In this document: positions 26,808 to 39,119 of the stretch, one piece after another | Layout of the letters: every line of letters begins with the position of its first letter | Numbering within the stretch: the stretch's first letter is position 1 | Assembly (NCBI GenBank): GCA_000499405.2 | Contig: HG738138.1 | Coordinates: forward strand, 13,083,208 to 13,147,207 | Origin: Onchocerca volvulus | Taxonomy: Eukaryota > Nematoda > Chromadorea > Rhabditida > Onchocercidae | DNA length: 64,000 nt | Direction of reading: 5' to 3' | Notes under the pieces: generated by a model | The model's input: only the letters and a program-made list of their open reading frames with translations | Told to the model about the DNA's origin: nothing | Databases searched by the model: none | Made by a program: the position numbers and the translations under genes

Positions 26808-28496
26808 TAGTGAAAATGTCATTCAGAATTATCCAACAATAACAAAAAAGAAAAATAAATTTATACAAGAAAGGTAATGATGAAACGGTGTGAATGGCAA
26901 ATCAATGATCAATGATAAGTAGAACTAAATCATTTGGTGGATAGAAATAATAATGGGAAAAAGAGAATTTTATTTAGCTTTATATCAGGATTTAATTCAA
27001 AAAATTATCGATTGTGTTTTGGTAACGATGGAATGGTTATCCATTGTAAGCAAGCTTTACTACCGTTCAAACTAAACTACATTTCTTCGAAATGCCTCAT
27101 CAGAGGTTTCTGCTCGTCCTTGCATCCCGATCTGCTCCTCCTTCTTCTTCATCATTCTCGAATTTCTCTTCTCGAAGATATTCTTCTCTTTTGTTCGCTG
27201 AGAGAAGCTATTACTTCAGCTTCAGAGTAAAGATAGCTTTCAGGAAGCAGGCAGTAAATTCGAAGACATTTGTTGAGCACACCTAGAAGATGTTACTACT
27301 AATCATTTTGAAGATGCAGTTGCATCTGGAGCTTCCTGTAAATCACCAAGCATTGCAACAATACTTCTTTCTTCGCCGCTTCAACATCATCGCAGCAAAA
27401 CGATCGCAACCCACGCCTTTTCGTTTTAACTTCAAAATCCTAAGTTTAGTTTATCTGCTCTTTCATATATCCTTACTATGCAATTTACGTATGGAAGCTT
27501 TCCTTAGCATTTCTCACAACTGCTTCTTTTCTTTTCTGAATCTTTTACTTTCAAGCAATCAAATTGCTCTTGAAATGCAACATGATGTAGATAATTGAAG
27601 ATTTTTTCAGAAAAAAAAAAAAAAAAACTTTTTTCTAAACTTCATGCTTTGGTTCATTCAAACTGATATTTGAACCATAATTTTGGAGTGTAAAATTTTA
27701 TTTTTTAAAGTGACTGTAAATTCTATAAATCATCCTGATTATTTTTGCTATTAAAAGTTGCTATGATTTTTAAATGCCAGCAGAAGGATTTTTGCAAATC
27801 TACTACTAATCTCGCAAAAATTATCACATCCACATAGCAAGGATCTTGGCAAGTTCATGAAATTCCACCACTTTCTTAAATTTCAATTTCACGTCAGTGA
27901 GATCAAGAAGGTCTTTTTATGCTTTATAAACTTTCATATGAAAAAAGGACAGAAATAAATCTCGCTGTAATTCAAGTACTTGAATCACTAATTATAGTGA
28001 TTACTTTATGAAGCTGTTTGAAATTATATCAGTATTATGCCGGTAAGACAATGCATTCGCCGAAAATTATTCAAAAATTTTTCAAACATTTAAACTTTTA
28101 CGGATATGCACATCATGCATTTTGCATTATGTGCACATCTGTAACTGATCCCTTTCATGCAATAATCATAAAATGGGAGAAAAAAAATAGATAATTCTTC
28201 TGGAAATTATAATACATCGCAATAAATAAAATCTTTCCTAATTTTCCAATATATATCTTTGAATTGAATATTCAAATATTACAGTAGTCATCATTTGAAA
28301 TATCGAAGATTAAAAAATGACAACCAAAATGCTTCACAATGATGATGCTTGAAAATGAATCATCCATTTCATATAACCCCAAAGTTGCACCCGTTGAGCA
28401 AAAGAAAGCAAAAGAATAACGGATATTTCTAAAACAAGTCTCATCCGATTTATCAACAATAATTCCCTCAGTTAAATCTGTCAATACTTAATCCAA

Positions 28497-28620
28497 TCAT
28501 TCCTGCAGTATTCTATGAATAGTTTGCGCTGAATCCGGAATGGCATACTTTATCATCGTATTTTCAGCTATTTCTGCTTCATCAACTTTACTGAACTCTT
28601 CCCTTTTCCCAAACTCAATT
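28497..28620 (-). CDS. Orphan terminal exon candidate
   Basis: The segment follows an ATACAG acceptor and is open for 41 codons to a TGA at 28497-28499. The peptide includes KREEFSKVDEAEIAEN and KYAIPDSAQTIHRILQE, which look like ordinary globular protein sequence. No matching upstream exon was found; a 63-codon minus-strand ORF at 28654-28845 is the nearest candidate but looks unlike protein. I do not recognise the family. It could be the last exon of a small gene or a relic. Confidence 0.25.
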
Positions 28621-29572
28621 CTGTATTTTCTTTGACGAACAACTGCTACGATGTTAATGAGAACTTCCTTTCAGGACAACCCATTCAGTTCCATGACAGT
28701 TCAATAATTTTAATTTGAGGAAAGAAAATAACCTACGCGGTCTTCTGAGAACAGTACACATGTTTAGTTTCGTAAAAATTAAGGCGAAGTAAGTGTGAAA
28801 ACGGAGGAGGAAACAGGCAGTGGTATGGTAGCGATCCGAACACATGCTTCATGGTTGAAGTGCTAGTTGCCGATGTTACATAAGTTATTAAGAAGTGGTT
28901 AGGTTCTTTCGTGTTCCTTGTGGGCTTCCGCCTCGCATTCGCGCTAAATTTCTCTTAAATTCTCTCCCGATCTCCTCTCATTTATTTATTTCGCCCGGAT
29001 TTGTTTATTTACTGATATTATTAGTCATCTAAAGGTCTGTTACACATTATCTTAAAATTTTTTTTTGCGTAAGCTTCACTGAACAGTCCAAATTACTGCA
29101 GTCCAGCATTTTCCATTTCTATCTAACTAGTTTCTACCAAAGCAGAAATCTTACTAGTGCTACTTAAGAATTTTAGCCATGCTATTTAGGTATTGTCAGA
29201 TACAAATAATTGAACTAAAATCATTATTGATATTATTAAGGCTTGAGTTGGACTAATTTGGAATACCAAGCATGAAAGACAGGCTTTCCGATTTACAGCA
29301 GGTATATTGATTTGTCGTTTAAAACCATTAGCTTTTATTTTTTTTATTTGTTGGCAACAACCGGGATTGTTTCTCAGTGATAATATGATGTGACTAATCA
29401 TTAAAAATGTATTAAAGGACTCAAGAATGGTAGCCAACAAACAGTTAGTTTGATTTATTTTGGTTGCATTTGGATGTACCATGATATTTTGTTCAGTTTG
29501 CAAATTCTAAATTATACTACCGAATAAAATAATATTGAAAGTAAGAATAGGCGAAATCTTGGATATTTATAG

Positions 29573-32500
29573 AGCGCTAAGAAGGAGATATCGTTGTCGG
29601 CTTTAGTGGAACGACTGGATGAAGAATGGGCTGATACATCCGAGAAAACTAATTTATTAAATAAAGCTAGTAGCAGTAAGGTCGTTGCGGTATGAAAATT
29701 TTGTTTTGGCTTCATCATTTCAAGCACTGATTAAATCTTTTAATCCTCTCCGAGTTTGCACACATTTGATATAAAGTTGTTCCCAACATTAAAGAAATAT
29801 GCAAAAAATTCCCTTTATTTTCAAATGTGATAATAAGTTTTAAGTTTCTAACGCATGTGGATAGGTTGGTAAATGATATGAATGGAATGGAAACGTTACT
29901 GGATGAAATAAAAGATTGGCACTGGAAAATTATTGTGGAACCAGGAGATCATCCTGGTAAACGTCTTTTACCTTATAGATTTTACTGTAATGGATAGTAT
30001 AAATGACTGATTATTTGATTGATCAAGTTGTCCAATCTAGAACAGTCAAATCTAATTTGGATTGCTCGTATTAAGGTGAAAAGTTTTCTGATTACACTTC
30101 GGAACCTATTTCAGTAATGATAATACAGACTTAGAAATAATAGGATTGTAATAGTAAGATTTTTGAAGGTTTTTATGACCATTTTTGGTGAGGCCGATCT
30201 TATCATATCACAGGAGCTGGTATGGAATAGTTAATTTTTTAGCTCACATGGATTTTCACCAGTGGAATAGGTGAAGTTATCTGAAATAAAAATTGCAGAA
30301 ATGAATGCACAATTAGATGACGCAGTGGTTTCTTACACGACAATGCTGTATAAAACCCAAGCTGCTCTTAAATGTAAGTGCATGTAATTATTGGAAGATG
30401 AATTTTTATGATGCGTAGTCATTTTCTTACTTTTAGGTTTTTTGAAGCGGTTTTCATGTTATTTTTTATTTTGAACCAGTTTTTTGTCATTTTATTTTTT
30501 ACTATTTGGACCGGGCCACTGCGTGGCCGACCTAGCATATCTATAGGGGCCGGTTACGCTTCGCATGTCCGGTTCCGGCTAGTCTATATAAATAAAAATG
30601 TCAACGTTTGTTCAAAATCTTAAATCTCTGAAAGTTCTTAAACACGCGCCTTTTTTATATTAATTCAAAATCTTAGATATCGGAAAATCCTTACCTATTG
30701 CTTTGAAATTTTGACGCAACGTTGAATTCGAATATGTGCATATTTTATATACAAACGTTGTTGTTGGTCAGTCTGGTTAATGTTGGGAAAAAAACTGATA
30801 CTTTGTTATTTGACTAGAGATTGATTCTTGCTATCGTGATTCGGCTAGGTCAGCAATAGGTGTGAAGAGATTTTTTTATCTTGTATGACAGAGATAAATG
30901 CTGTTAAGGAAGGTTTTATTGATTGAAGAGTGATTCTTCGTAACAAACAGTAACAAACAATCATTAGAGAATATCCAGGTAAACTGATCACTGGTTATTC
31001 TTTCCTTTGTTGCTGATAAAGAATAATGTTCAAATGAATTGTCGGATTATTGCTAATGTTGTGGCGCTTTGAACTATCAAACTGGAACCTTTGGAACTCC
31101 GGACTGTTGCTGTTGCTTCGTCGATCTTTGTCGTTTATCTATGAGTTGAAGCGTTTTGGTGTAAACATGTTTGTCGTCTCTTGAAACTATATCACACCAC
31201 TTGACCTTTAGTATTTCTTGTTTACAATAATTGTGGTGTATTTGACATCTTTTAGTTTTCGCCCACATCTAATATGTTTAATTTCACAATATTTGTAGGT
31301 ATACAATATTTTTTGTTGTTCCGTTGTCTGTGTAGATATATAGATTGTCTGGTTTGCCGACTCTAGAACAAACAACATATAATTGTCCATGTGAGAAGCA
31401 GTCGGTCTCTAGATCTAAACCGCACAATTCCAAAGATTGACCCTGAGTTTTATTGATGGTGATTGCAAACGCAACCGAATTGGAAATTGCAATCTCTTAA
31501 ACTGAAATGGCCTATCCGTTGAATTATGGGAATGCGAGGAATAAGGACATCTTTACCTTTGAAAGCTCTTGTCAAAATTGTTGTCTTTACGACATTGCTC
31601 ATTAATTTTTTATTGCAAGCCACGTGTCGTGGCTAGTTGATATTTCGCAACATGATAAATGGCATGCCAATTTTCAATTGCAGTACGTGCAGTGGCATCC
31701 CTAGCAGATCGAGTGAATTCGAAAATTCTGTTGGATAATTAACAGCTTCATCTGCTTCCACAATAGTGTCGACGGATTTGTATGTGACTGCCTCGCTTTG
31801 AATATTAGACTGAATAATATTGTGAAGTTCGTCGAACGCCTTTGTTCCTGGCCGCAAGAATAGTTCGTTCATTCAGCCATCATGATCCTTATAACTGATT
31901 TGAATATCAGGAAATACCTTTTCAACCAACTTTTCTTTTGATGTCACTAAATTGCAGGAGTTATGAAGCAGTGAAATTCATCCTAAGGCCAGATCAACCG
32001 ATAGCTTTCCGTTCCCAATTTTTCAGCAATTGATGTGAGAAGATCCTAGTTAATCGATCGTTTTGCAGCTGGACACGCATACTGTAGTTAATTTTAACGT
32101 CTTTAGTGTCGCCACAAATTAGAGTCTTTCAGGCAAGCATTTATTTCCTTCGCTGGTGTCAACCGAAGAATTACAGATAATGTTTGCCTGAAGTTTTCTG
32201 GAAGCAATATAAATGCGTTTCCAAATGGTCTGATATTTCTACGCAAATTTTGCAATGATCGGTCAAGAGCCTCGACCAGTTTTTTGTGCGTCATTGTACG
32301 TTCATCTCAAAAAATAAGTTTTGCATTTTGCAGTACTTTTCCCATGCCGGATATTTCAGAAATGTTGCATGTGGAAGTTTCAATGAATTGCATGCTCAAT
32401 GGCAATTTCAAAGCGGAATGAGCAGTTCTTCCACGTGGTAGCAATGTTGCAGCTGTTCCGGACGATGCAAAAGCTAAGATTATGGCATTTTGGGATCGAA

Positions 32501-35500
32501 TTGCTGCCAGAATCAATCTAATTAGGAACGTTTTACCAGTTACTCCTGGCGCATCTAAAAAAAAAGATTTCTCCAACTCCCTTATTGACAGTTTGCATTA
32601 TTTAATCATAAATGCCTTTTTGCTCAAACGTTAGCTTAGGAATATTTGACTGCACGTATGACAAAAAATTGATCGTGTTATCATTTTCTTCGTGATGCAA
32701 TTCTATATCGAACGAAGCAACAACAAATCGATTCGGTGATGACATTCCCAATTGATTGAGAACTTTGTTCGTGATTTGTAAGCAGAAATTTCAATTATTA
32801 TCATACCTTCATTATAGATTACTGTTGAGGAATTCATGTTCAACGACCAAGTTTGGTCTTCTGCGTTGATTCTGCTGAGAACGAAGCAGATCTGAAGCTG
32901 CAGTACACGGTCGATGTGTTCGCAGCCGTACAACTTCAAGTTTGGTTTCACATCGTTTTGCTCGCATTTGAGCCATTCTTTGTCTTATTCGTTCGTTTGC
33001 TGATGCTCGCTCTCCCTCAGTTTGATTTGCAATTATTCGTCGCATTCCTTTCGCTGCGCGAGTACAATGACCTAAGTTTGATCTTCAGCAAGACATTATT
33101 TGAATGTCTTACATAGATTGCACCCGAACAGTTTTCGGAATTGACTTGTGTGACAGGTAAAAAAAAAAAGGTAGATATCTCTATAAATAAAAATGTAAAT
33201 GCTACCTGTTACTTCTCAGTAATCTCCACGAGTTCTCCACCGATTCTTTTCAAATTTTGACGCAACCTTGCATTCGAATAGGTGCGTGTTTCATATAAAC
33301 ATATTTACTTTTCTTTCACGTGCCACGTGCGTGACAACTAAAACTAAGTGAGGGGCGTAGTTTATTCACTCCACCCTCATTTTTTCTCATTGTCCTTCTT
33401 TCTCACATCTCTTTAATAATAATAATAGTAATAATCCATCTTTCTTTTCTTCTTTCATCCCCTTTCTTCCTTCCATTTCTTTAATAATAATTAATAATTA
33501 AATAATAATAAATAACAATAAATGATAATAAATAATAATGATCAAATAGTGATAAATAATAATGAATAATAACAAATAATAATGAATAAATAATAGTAAT
33601 AATAATATTTTCACGTGCAAGTAATAAAAAATAATAAATAAGAATAAATGATAATAAATAATAATGAATAAAGAATAATAAATAATAGTGAATAATTATA
33701 AATAATAACAAATAATAATAAGTAATAGTAAATATTTAAAAACATGCGCGTATTCGAATGCAGCGTTTTATCAGAATTTCAAAGCAGTAGGTTGAGGATT
33801 TTCCGATATTTAAGATTTTGAATTAATATAGATAAGATGCGTGTTTTAGAATTTTCGGAGGTTTAAAATTTTGAACAAACGAACATTGACATTTTTATTT
33901 ATATAGATTAGAATAGCTTGACTCTTACACGCGAAACGTGGCCGGCCCCAGCTAGTATATAAATAGAAACATGCACTCATTCGAAGACAAGGTTGTATTG
34001 AAATTTGAAAGCAATCAATGAAGATTTTGTGAAGTTACGTGGCAAGTAACAGTCTAGGTGTGGTCACTAAATTCAATCCGCTCACACACTTTACAAATCA
34101 AAAAATAAGACGAAAGGCTTAGAACGGATCATATATATACAAAGATTTGAAATCAGTTACGCGCCTATTCGGATGCAACATTGCATGAAAATTTCGAACC
34201 AGTGGTATCCGTTCACTTATTGTTACCTGTCACAGGTTTAACAAGTAAAAAAAAGCAAAGTTGTATCGAAATTTGAAAGCAATCGGTGAAGAGATTGTAA
34301 AGTTATGAGCCAAATAACAGCAACGATGACATGATTTCACTTATTTTTACCTAAAACAGGTGTGACAGGTGAAAAAAAAAAAGTAAATATATGTAGATTA
34401 AAAAACGCCCTAATTTCAATGCAATATTGTATCGAAATTTAAAAGGAATTGGTGAAGAGATTGCAAAGTTACGTGCCAAATAACAGCAACGATATAGAAG
34501 ATATAGATATATGATACATGATTTTACCTACTATTACCCTGTCACAGGTGTGATAGGTTTTTAAAAAAAGTAGACATGTATAGATAAAAACACGCTTCAA
34601 TTTCAGTGCAGCGTTGTTTCAAAATTTGAAAGCATTCAGTGAAGAGATTGCAAAGTTACGTGCCAAATAAAGCAACGGTGATTACATTTTTATTTATATA
34701 GATTTTGAAACAGTTTTCATGTTTACTATTATTATTTTTATTAAGGTTTGAATTCCGAAGTTGAACGGCTGTTCGACAAACCAACAGATGAAAATGCTCA
34801 AACTGTCGAGGCACGGATCAGAAGAAATCAGGTGTGCTGCCGGACATTTTCGATCTAAATTTTTGATGTGTATGGATACATAAATCATCTTGTAATGGAC
34901 TATAATAAATAGCTTTTGAATTATTTCCAAGACTTTGAAATATACTTTGGCCTTTTTTTATATTGTAATATAAATTTTCAGATAATGACGCTGACAAAAA
35001 GGCTCCAAGGTCTACTGATCGCTTTCAATGATGAACAACTAACATACAAAGATAAATGCAAACGGAAAATCGAGTCATATTTGAAAATTTGTATGCTTCT
35101 ATTTGCTTATGATTTTCATTTTCGCTGTATTACAGACAGAGTACTGTAACAAAATAGTAGTTTTTTGTTGCATGTTTAGTTAATTTACTTGGTATCTAAA
35201 ACAAATTAGCTTAGTTTACTTACATGCAAGTTTAGCTTCAGTTCAGTGTAATGCTGAAAACTTGTAACCTGTTAAATAATATTACCGTTAGCTGACAACG
35301 CGGTGAACGAAGAAGATCTTGAAGCGATCATCGAAAAAGGAACTTTATTTCAACACACAAAAGTGGTTAGCTTTTTTCCTTTTTTTGCGAAATTTATCTT
35401 TTATTGAAGCACGTCATGATGCAAATATGGGTAATTTCCTACAAATGAATAAGAATAATTGCTGTTCGCTAATCAAATTACTACATTACTTATTCTAGCT

Positions 35501-36077
35501 AATGTTGGCAGAACGAGATAAAAAAGCTCTATATGATGAAGTAAAGACGCGTCACGAGGATATTGTAAAATTAGAAGGCAGTATAAAGGAATTGCATGGC
35601 CTATTTGTCGAATTAGCTACTCTCATCCAAAGCCAGGTGTTGTAACTTGTCATTACTAAAACAATAATTTTTTTAAAAACTCTCAGACCTTAAAAATTTC
35701 TTTGCTGAATCATATCTAGTTTAGTTTTCTGCAGAGTGAAATGCTGAATAACATAGAGCGAAATGTTGAACATGCCGTGGAGTATGCGCAGAAAGCTCAC
35801 ACGAACATGATCAAAGCCAAAAATATGAGGGCAAATGTCCGAAAGGTTCGTACTATAATTGTTACAATTTTCTGATTCTCACATCCGGAAAATTTCCCTA
35901 GGTTTCAACTGGAAATCAAAATTTTCTTTTGCTTATTTCGATTTTAGAGTATACTGCCCATTTCATTTATTTCAGAAAAAAATATGTTTGTTGATGGTGA
36001 TCATCGTTTGCATAATCTTCATATTCTTCGTGGGGACGATGCTGTTCTGCTTCTACGTACCATTTCTATGCCATTAA
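29573..36077 (+). CDS. Syntaxin (Qa-SNARE), plasma-membrane class
   Basis: Nine exons (29573-29689, 29845-29956, 30299-30373, 34746-34831, 34982-35090, 35292-35365, 35499-35636, 35735-35845, 35976-36077) join in phase into 924 nt, about 307 residues; the start codon lies upstream and was not found. Syntaxins are t-SNAREs that zip with SNAP-25-type and VAMP partners to fuse vesicles with the target membrane. The N-terminal Habc bundle is visible (VNDMNGMETLLDEIKDWHWK; VERLFDKPTDENAQTVEAR; MTLTKRLQGLLIAFNDEQ). The SNARE motif spans the seventh and eighth exons (VKTRHEDIVKLEGSIKEL, then FVELATLIQSQSEML), with the Gln expected at the central layer. A lysine stretch precedes a C-terminal anchor (CLLMVIIVCIIFIFFVGTML). 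The layout is that of syntaxin 1-4 relatives. The intron between the third and fourth visible exons is 4.4 kb because of a Helitron cluster. Which of the nematode syx paralogues this is cannot be told. Confidence 0.92.
31633..33045 (-). pseudogene. Helitron Rep/helicase pseudogene fragments
   Basis: Broken minus-strand frames, 5' to 3': 33045-32820 encodes the start of a Helitron polyprotein (ERIRQRMAQMRAKR, then QRRRPNLVVEHEF). From 32750 to 32606 comes a pre-helicase segment (GMSSPNRFVVASFDIEL, then SYVQSNIPKLTFEQKGIYD) ending in a stop. At 32576-32307 is a Walker A region (LDAPGVTGKTFLIR) followed by SGTAATLLPRGRTAHSALK, as in PIF1-like helicases. At 32294-32103 is the next helicase block (LPENFRQTLSVILRLTP, ending KDSNLWRH). 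At 31872-31633 is a late block (EFSNSLDLLGMPLHVLQLKI). Stops and frame changes separate the blocks. The Rep domain with its HUH motif, normally between the first two segments, is missing, which indicates an internal deletion. It is inactive as a transposase; only relics remain. Confidence 0.88.
33425..33735. repeat. AT-rich simple sequence (TAA/AAT-type)
   Basis: About 300 nt consist almost wholly of ATAATAATAA-like words with a few interruptions, inside the Helitron cluster. The open frame through it on the minus strand (Tyr/Ile/Leu only) is a by-product of the repeat. Confidence 0.9.
33960..34690. repeat. Degenerate tandem repeats within the Helitron cluster
   Basis: A unit containing GAAATTTGAAAGCAATCGGT, then AGAGATTGCAAAGTTACGTG and a poly-A-like stretch, recurs about four times, starting near 34000, 34268, 34434 and 34620. 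Unit spacing is about 165-270 nt and the copies differ at many positions. Such sub-repeats are seen in non-autonomous Helitrons. Confidence 0.7.
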
Positions 36078-36988
36078 AAGGAGAAGATCTCTATGTAGCA
36101 TCATTTATTGTCTTAAAAATTTTACTACTAATTATGCAAATCACTGCTGCACTATTGATGCCTTTTGGAACTCTTTTTTTAAATGTTTTTTTCAGATGGC
36201 ATGAATTCCAAAAAAAAAAAAAAAAAAATCCTGAAAACTTGAAATTAAGCTACAATTCAAATTTTCAATTCTGAATTGTCAAATTCTGAAATTTAAATTT
36301 AGAGTATTTACAGCAAGTGTCTATTCCAGTTACAGTGCCTATTTCATTGTCAGCTGATGTTTCATTTATTGTATTGGTCCTTACTTCTTATTGTATAAAC
36401 TTTGTTATGATTATTTACTGGTCATGTATATTTATAAAGCTCTTTTCTTGGTTCCATTATTTTTTAGTAAAAACTGCCACGAACTATGCTTTTTTGGGGG
36501 TATAAATTGTCTTCATTGCTTCAAAATGCATTTGAATACTGAAGAGGAATTTTATTCAGTGAGATGTAAAGTTGAAAACTAAATGTAAAGTTCGAGGAAC
36601 CAAGAAATAAGGAATTTGAATGTTCTGGTTAGTAAATTTATAAATTTTGAGGAATTTGGGTTTTGGTTTTTTTTTTCTTTTCGGATCTATCATTTATAAA
36701 TATTAACGTTCGTATCGCATAACTTCCCGGTGTTGCGTCATGATGCTTCAGCAACAGATTCTCCCAGTCGAGCCACACCCAGAATTGTTAATTCAGGTGT
36801 TATCTCTGTAATTTAATTATCAAATATAGGCATTGATTTTGAACGGTTTGGTTTCTTAACCAGTTTAGATAGCCCTCTAAACTTACTGGGTGGATATGAT
36901 TCTGAAGTAATGTGCATGGGATTTTTTTGTAAATGTTTTCAACGGCAAACGAAAGAATTGAAATAGGCAGTAAGAAAAAAAAGAAAAA
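36078..36988. other. Intergenic between convergent syntaxin and bHLH-PAS genes
   Basis: This is the 3' flank of both genes. Short plus-strand ORFs here are Phe/Tyr/Ile-rich and resemble nothing. Long A and T runs (36210-36227, 36668-36678) are present. Confidence 0.5.
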
Positions 36989-39119
36989 CTATGTTCGAGA
37001 ACTTGACACTTGGTTTTTGGGATTGCTATCATTTTGCATATAGTCATAGAATGTCATACCTTGGTAATTCCTCTGAGACCGTTTATTTGATGATAACAGT
37101 TGTCTCAGAACACTTTCTTCTGGGCTTGATTCTTCATCGCGTCTTACTGAACTGCAAATAATTGCCGTTATTATAAGATACTTTGATGCCATTGAGAACA
37201 GAATAACCTATTTAAATAAGGGTCGTTTAAACAGCACACTTCATGTTCTGGTTTATCAATAGTTGATTACCTATGCTACTTATAGCAAGTGAATGATAAT
37301 GTCGATGAAATAGTCGAATTATTGGGATTCGTTAATATAATCAGAAAAAAGCTTACCTGCTTCGATGATTAATGATGATAAACTGCGTTTTAAGATTCCA
37401 TGGATTCGTAAACGGTATCCAAGTAGCATTAACTTTAATGCAGTGCTTATTCACTGCCCTGATCCTGTAATTCGTTTCCCTTGAATCACGTTGTCTTAGT
37501 ACTGAAATTACTTTCTTAAGGAGCTTTGTAGCGGGAATGATACTACATGCCAATATATCAGGGTAGCGAAGTATATAATTTCTAATACAATTATCTTCCC
37601 TTCCAAGATCTGGTTATCACTCTATTACTTTTCACTACTTTCCAATTACTTCATCTCCATAGTATAACAGTAACTATGCTAGACTATTTGCATGTTTTAG
37701 TTCGCTTTAGGCGCCGATATTTGCATGTTTTAGTTCGTTTTAGAGATATGCAAGTAACAAACGTTATTAAAAGCCAATTCATGTCGGGAACTCAATAATC
37801 TTTGAAGAAATTCCTCGGCTATTTGCATTAACTTAAATCACTTCCTAAATAGAGCAAGAATTAGAAACCTTGTTTATGATGATAAGCCACGTCAAGTAGA
37901 TCACCCTCATGAATAAGATCGTAATAATAGCATCCAATGAGATCTTGTGGAAGATGTTTTAGGATGTATGGTAGTCTAAAATTTAGTATATGATACCAGA
38001 TGCATAGAAGATCCAAAGTTTATGATTTATAAAAATATGATTCTAATTATGTAACAAAATTACTAGATCTGGACGCAAAAATGTAAGGTCACAAAATCAT
38101 AAAACTGCATACCCAGAACCGCAACGGATAATCTGACCATTTGGTGTTACAGTTATCTGAAATCGCTCTTCTACAGCTGCAAAAAAAAAAAACAGATTTT
38201 ATGTAAGCTAAATTTGAAAGATACAATAATCTTATTAGCTTTAAAAATTTTTAATTTCGAAAATCTTGAACAGCTCAGTTTGGATTGAATCGTCAAAGCC
38301 TGTTTTTCTTAGGATTTTCAAGCTCCAATTTCTACTCTTACCACAAATATTATTTACTTACGCGATGACAATAGTTTAATGAGTAACATCATCAAAATTG
38401 GTTTATCAACATGACGTAGTAAACCGTAGCAATGAAAACATTCATAATTTTGCTCAGAGTGATCCGAATCTCTGTAATTATAACTTTTAATTGTAATTAA
38501 CTTATACTCGAAAGAATGTAAAGTGCAACTATAATTATTTTCTTGAAGTGAATCTTCTACCATCCAAAATTTCTTCATGAGGAAAATTGGAAAGAAATAA
38601 TATTAAAAGGGATTAAGATGGATTTCATATGAAGAAATAATTGAAAAGCTACAGCATACTTGGAATTATAGACCTGCAGACGGCATGGGAAAGAACGTCG
38701 CAAGCCCAGATTCCATTCTACCTTCTGCTTATAATATCCGGTGCTCGAACTTACTGTTTCACAAACTGAATTAAGAATGAAAAATAAATGACTCATTATA
38801 TAATTATGCATCTTCCTAAGTAAAAATTAATGCAGCAAAAGAAATGGGTAATTAAGTAATGAAATGATGGATGGTTTAGTTTTAATCATAATTTAGTTTT
38901 TGAATTACACCTGAGTCGCCGGTGTTGACATTCTCGTGGCATTCCATATTGGTTTCCTTTTTGAAAACAGCTGCATCTATTGGGTGTAATATTTCGTACC
39001 AGTTTCTGAAAAATCATACTGAATAATCATGCATCAATGATTATATGTAATTATGATTAATACCAGTTTCTGAAAAATCATACTGAATAATCATGCATCA
39101 ATGATTATATGTAATTATG

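Larger units (their letters stand above)
25086..29572. other. Gene-poor interval upstream of troponin I and syntaxin
   Basis: The left part is the 5' flank of troponin I. The stretch 27040-27600 is purine-biased on the minus strand with short open segments broken by stops; it resembles no family I know. A foldback (26689-26807) and one exon-like segment (28497-28620) are listed separately. No RNA gene was recognised. Confidence 0.45.
30583..34702. mobile_element. Cluster of decayed Helitron elements in a syntaxin intron
   Basis: Four copies of a Helitron-type 5' terminus, close to TCTATATAAATAAAAATG, are present: two on the plus strand (about 30582, 33180) and two on the minus strand (about 33911, 34702). 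Helitron-like 3' ends, with GC-rich sequence or a hairpin and CTAG, lie at about 30500-30577 (just before the first 5' end) and 33930-33955 (GGCCGGCCCCAGCTAG). Between them lie minus-strand fragments of a Helitron helicase. Helitrons are rolling-circle DNA transposons that insert between A and T without target duplication. The elements are nested and partly inverted, so individual boundaries are uncertain. No intact replication-initiator (HUH) domain remains, so none looks autonomous. The cluster sits wholly within an intron and leaves the syntaxin reading frame intact. Confidence 0.85.

Noticed and set aside
26934..27598. Three overlapping plus-strand ORFs of 64-102 codons
   Set aside because: They are Leu/Phe/Ser-rich with no motif; the other strand shows only stop-broken segments.
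32853..33116. Plus-strand ORF of 87 codons in the Helitron cluster
   Set aside because: It is the antisense of the Helitron polyprotein N-terminus.
33481..33711. Minus-strand Tyr/Ile/Leu-rich ORF resembling a membrane protein
   Set aside because: It is a translation of a TAA/AAT simple repeat.
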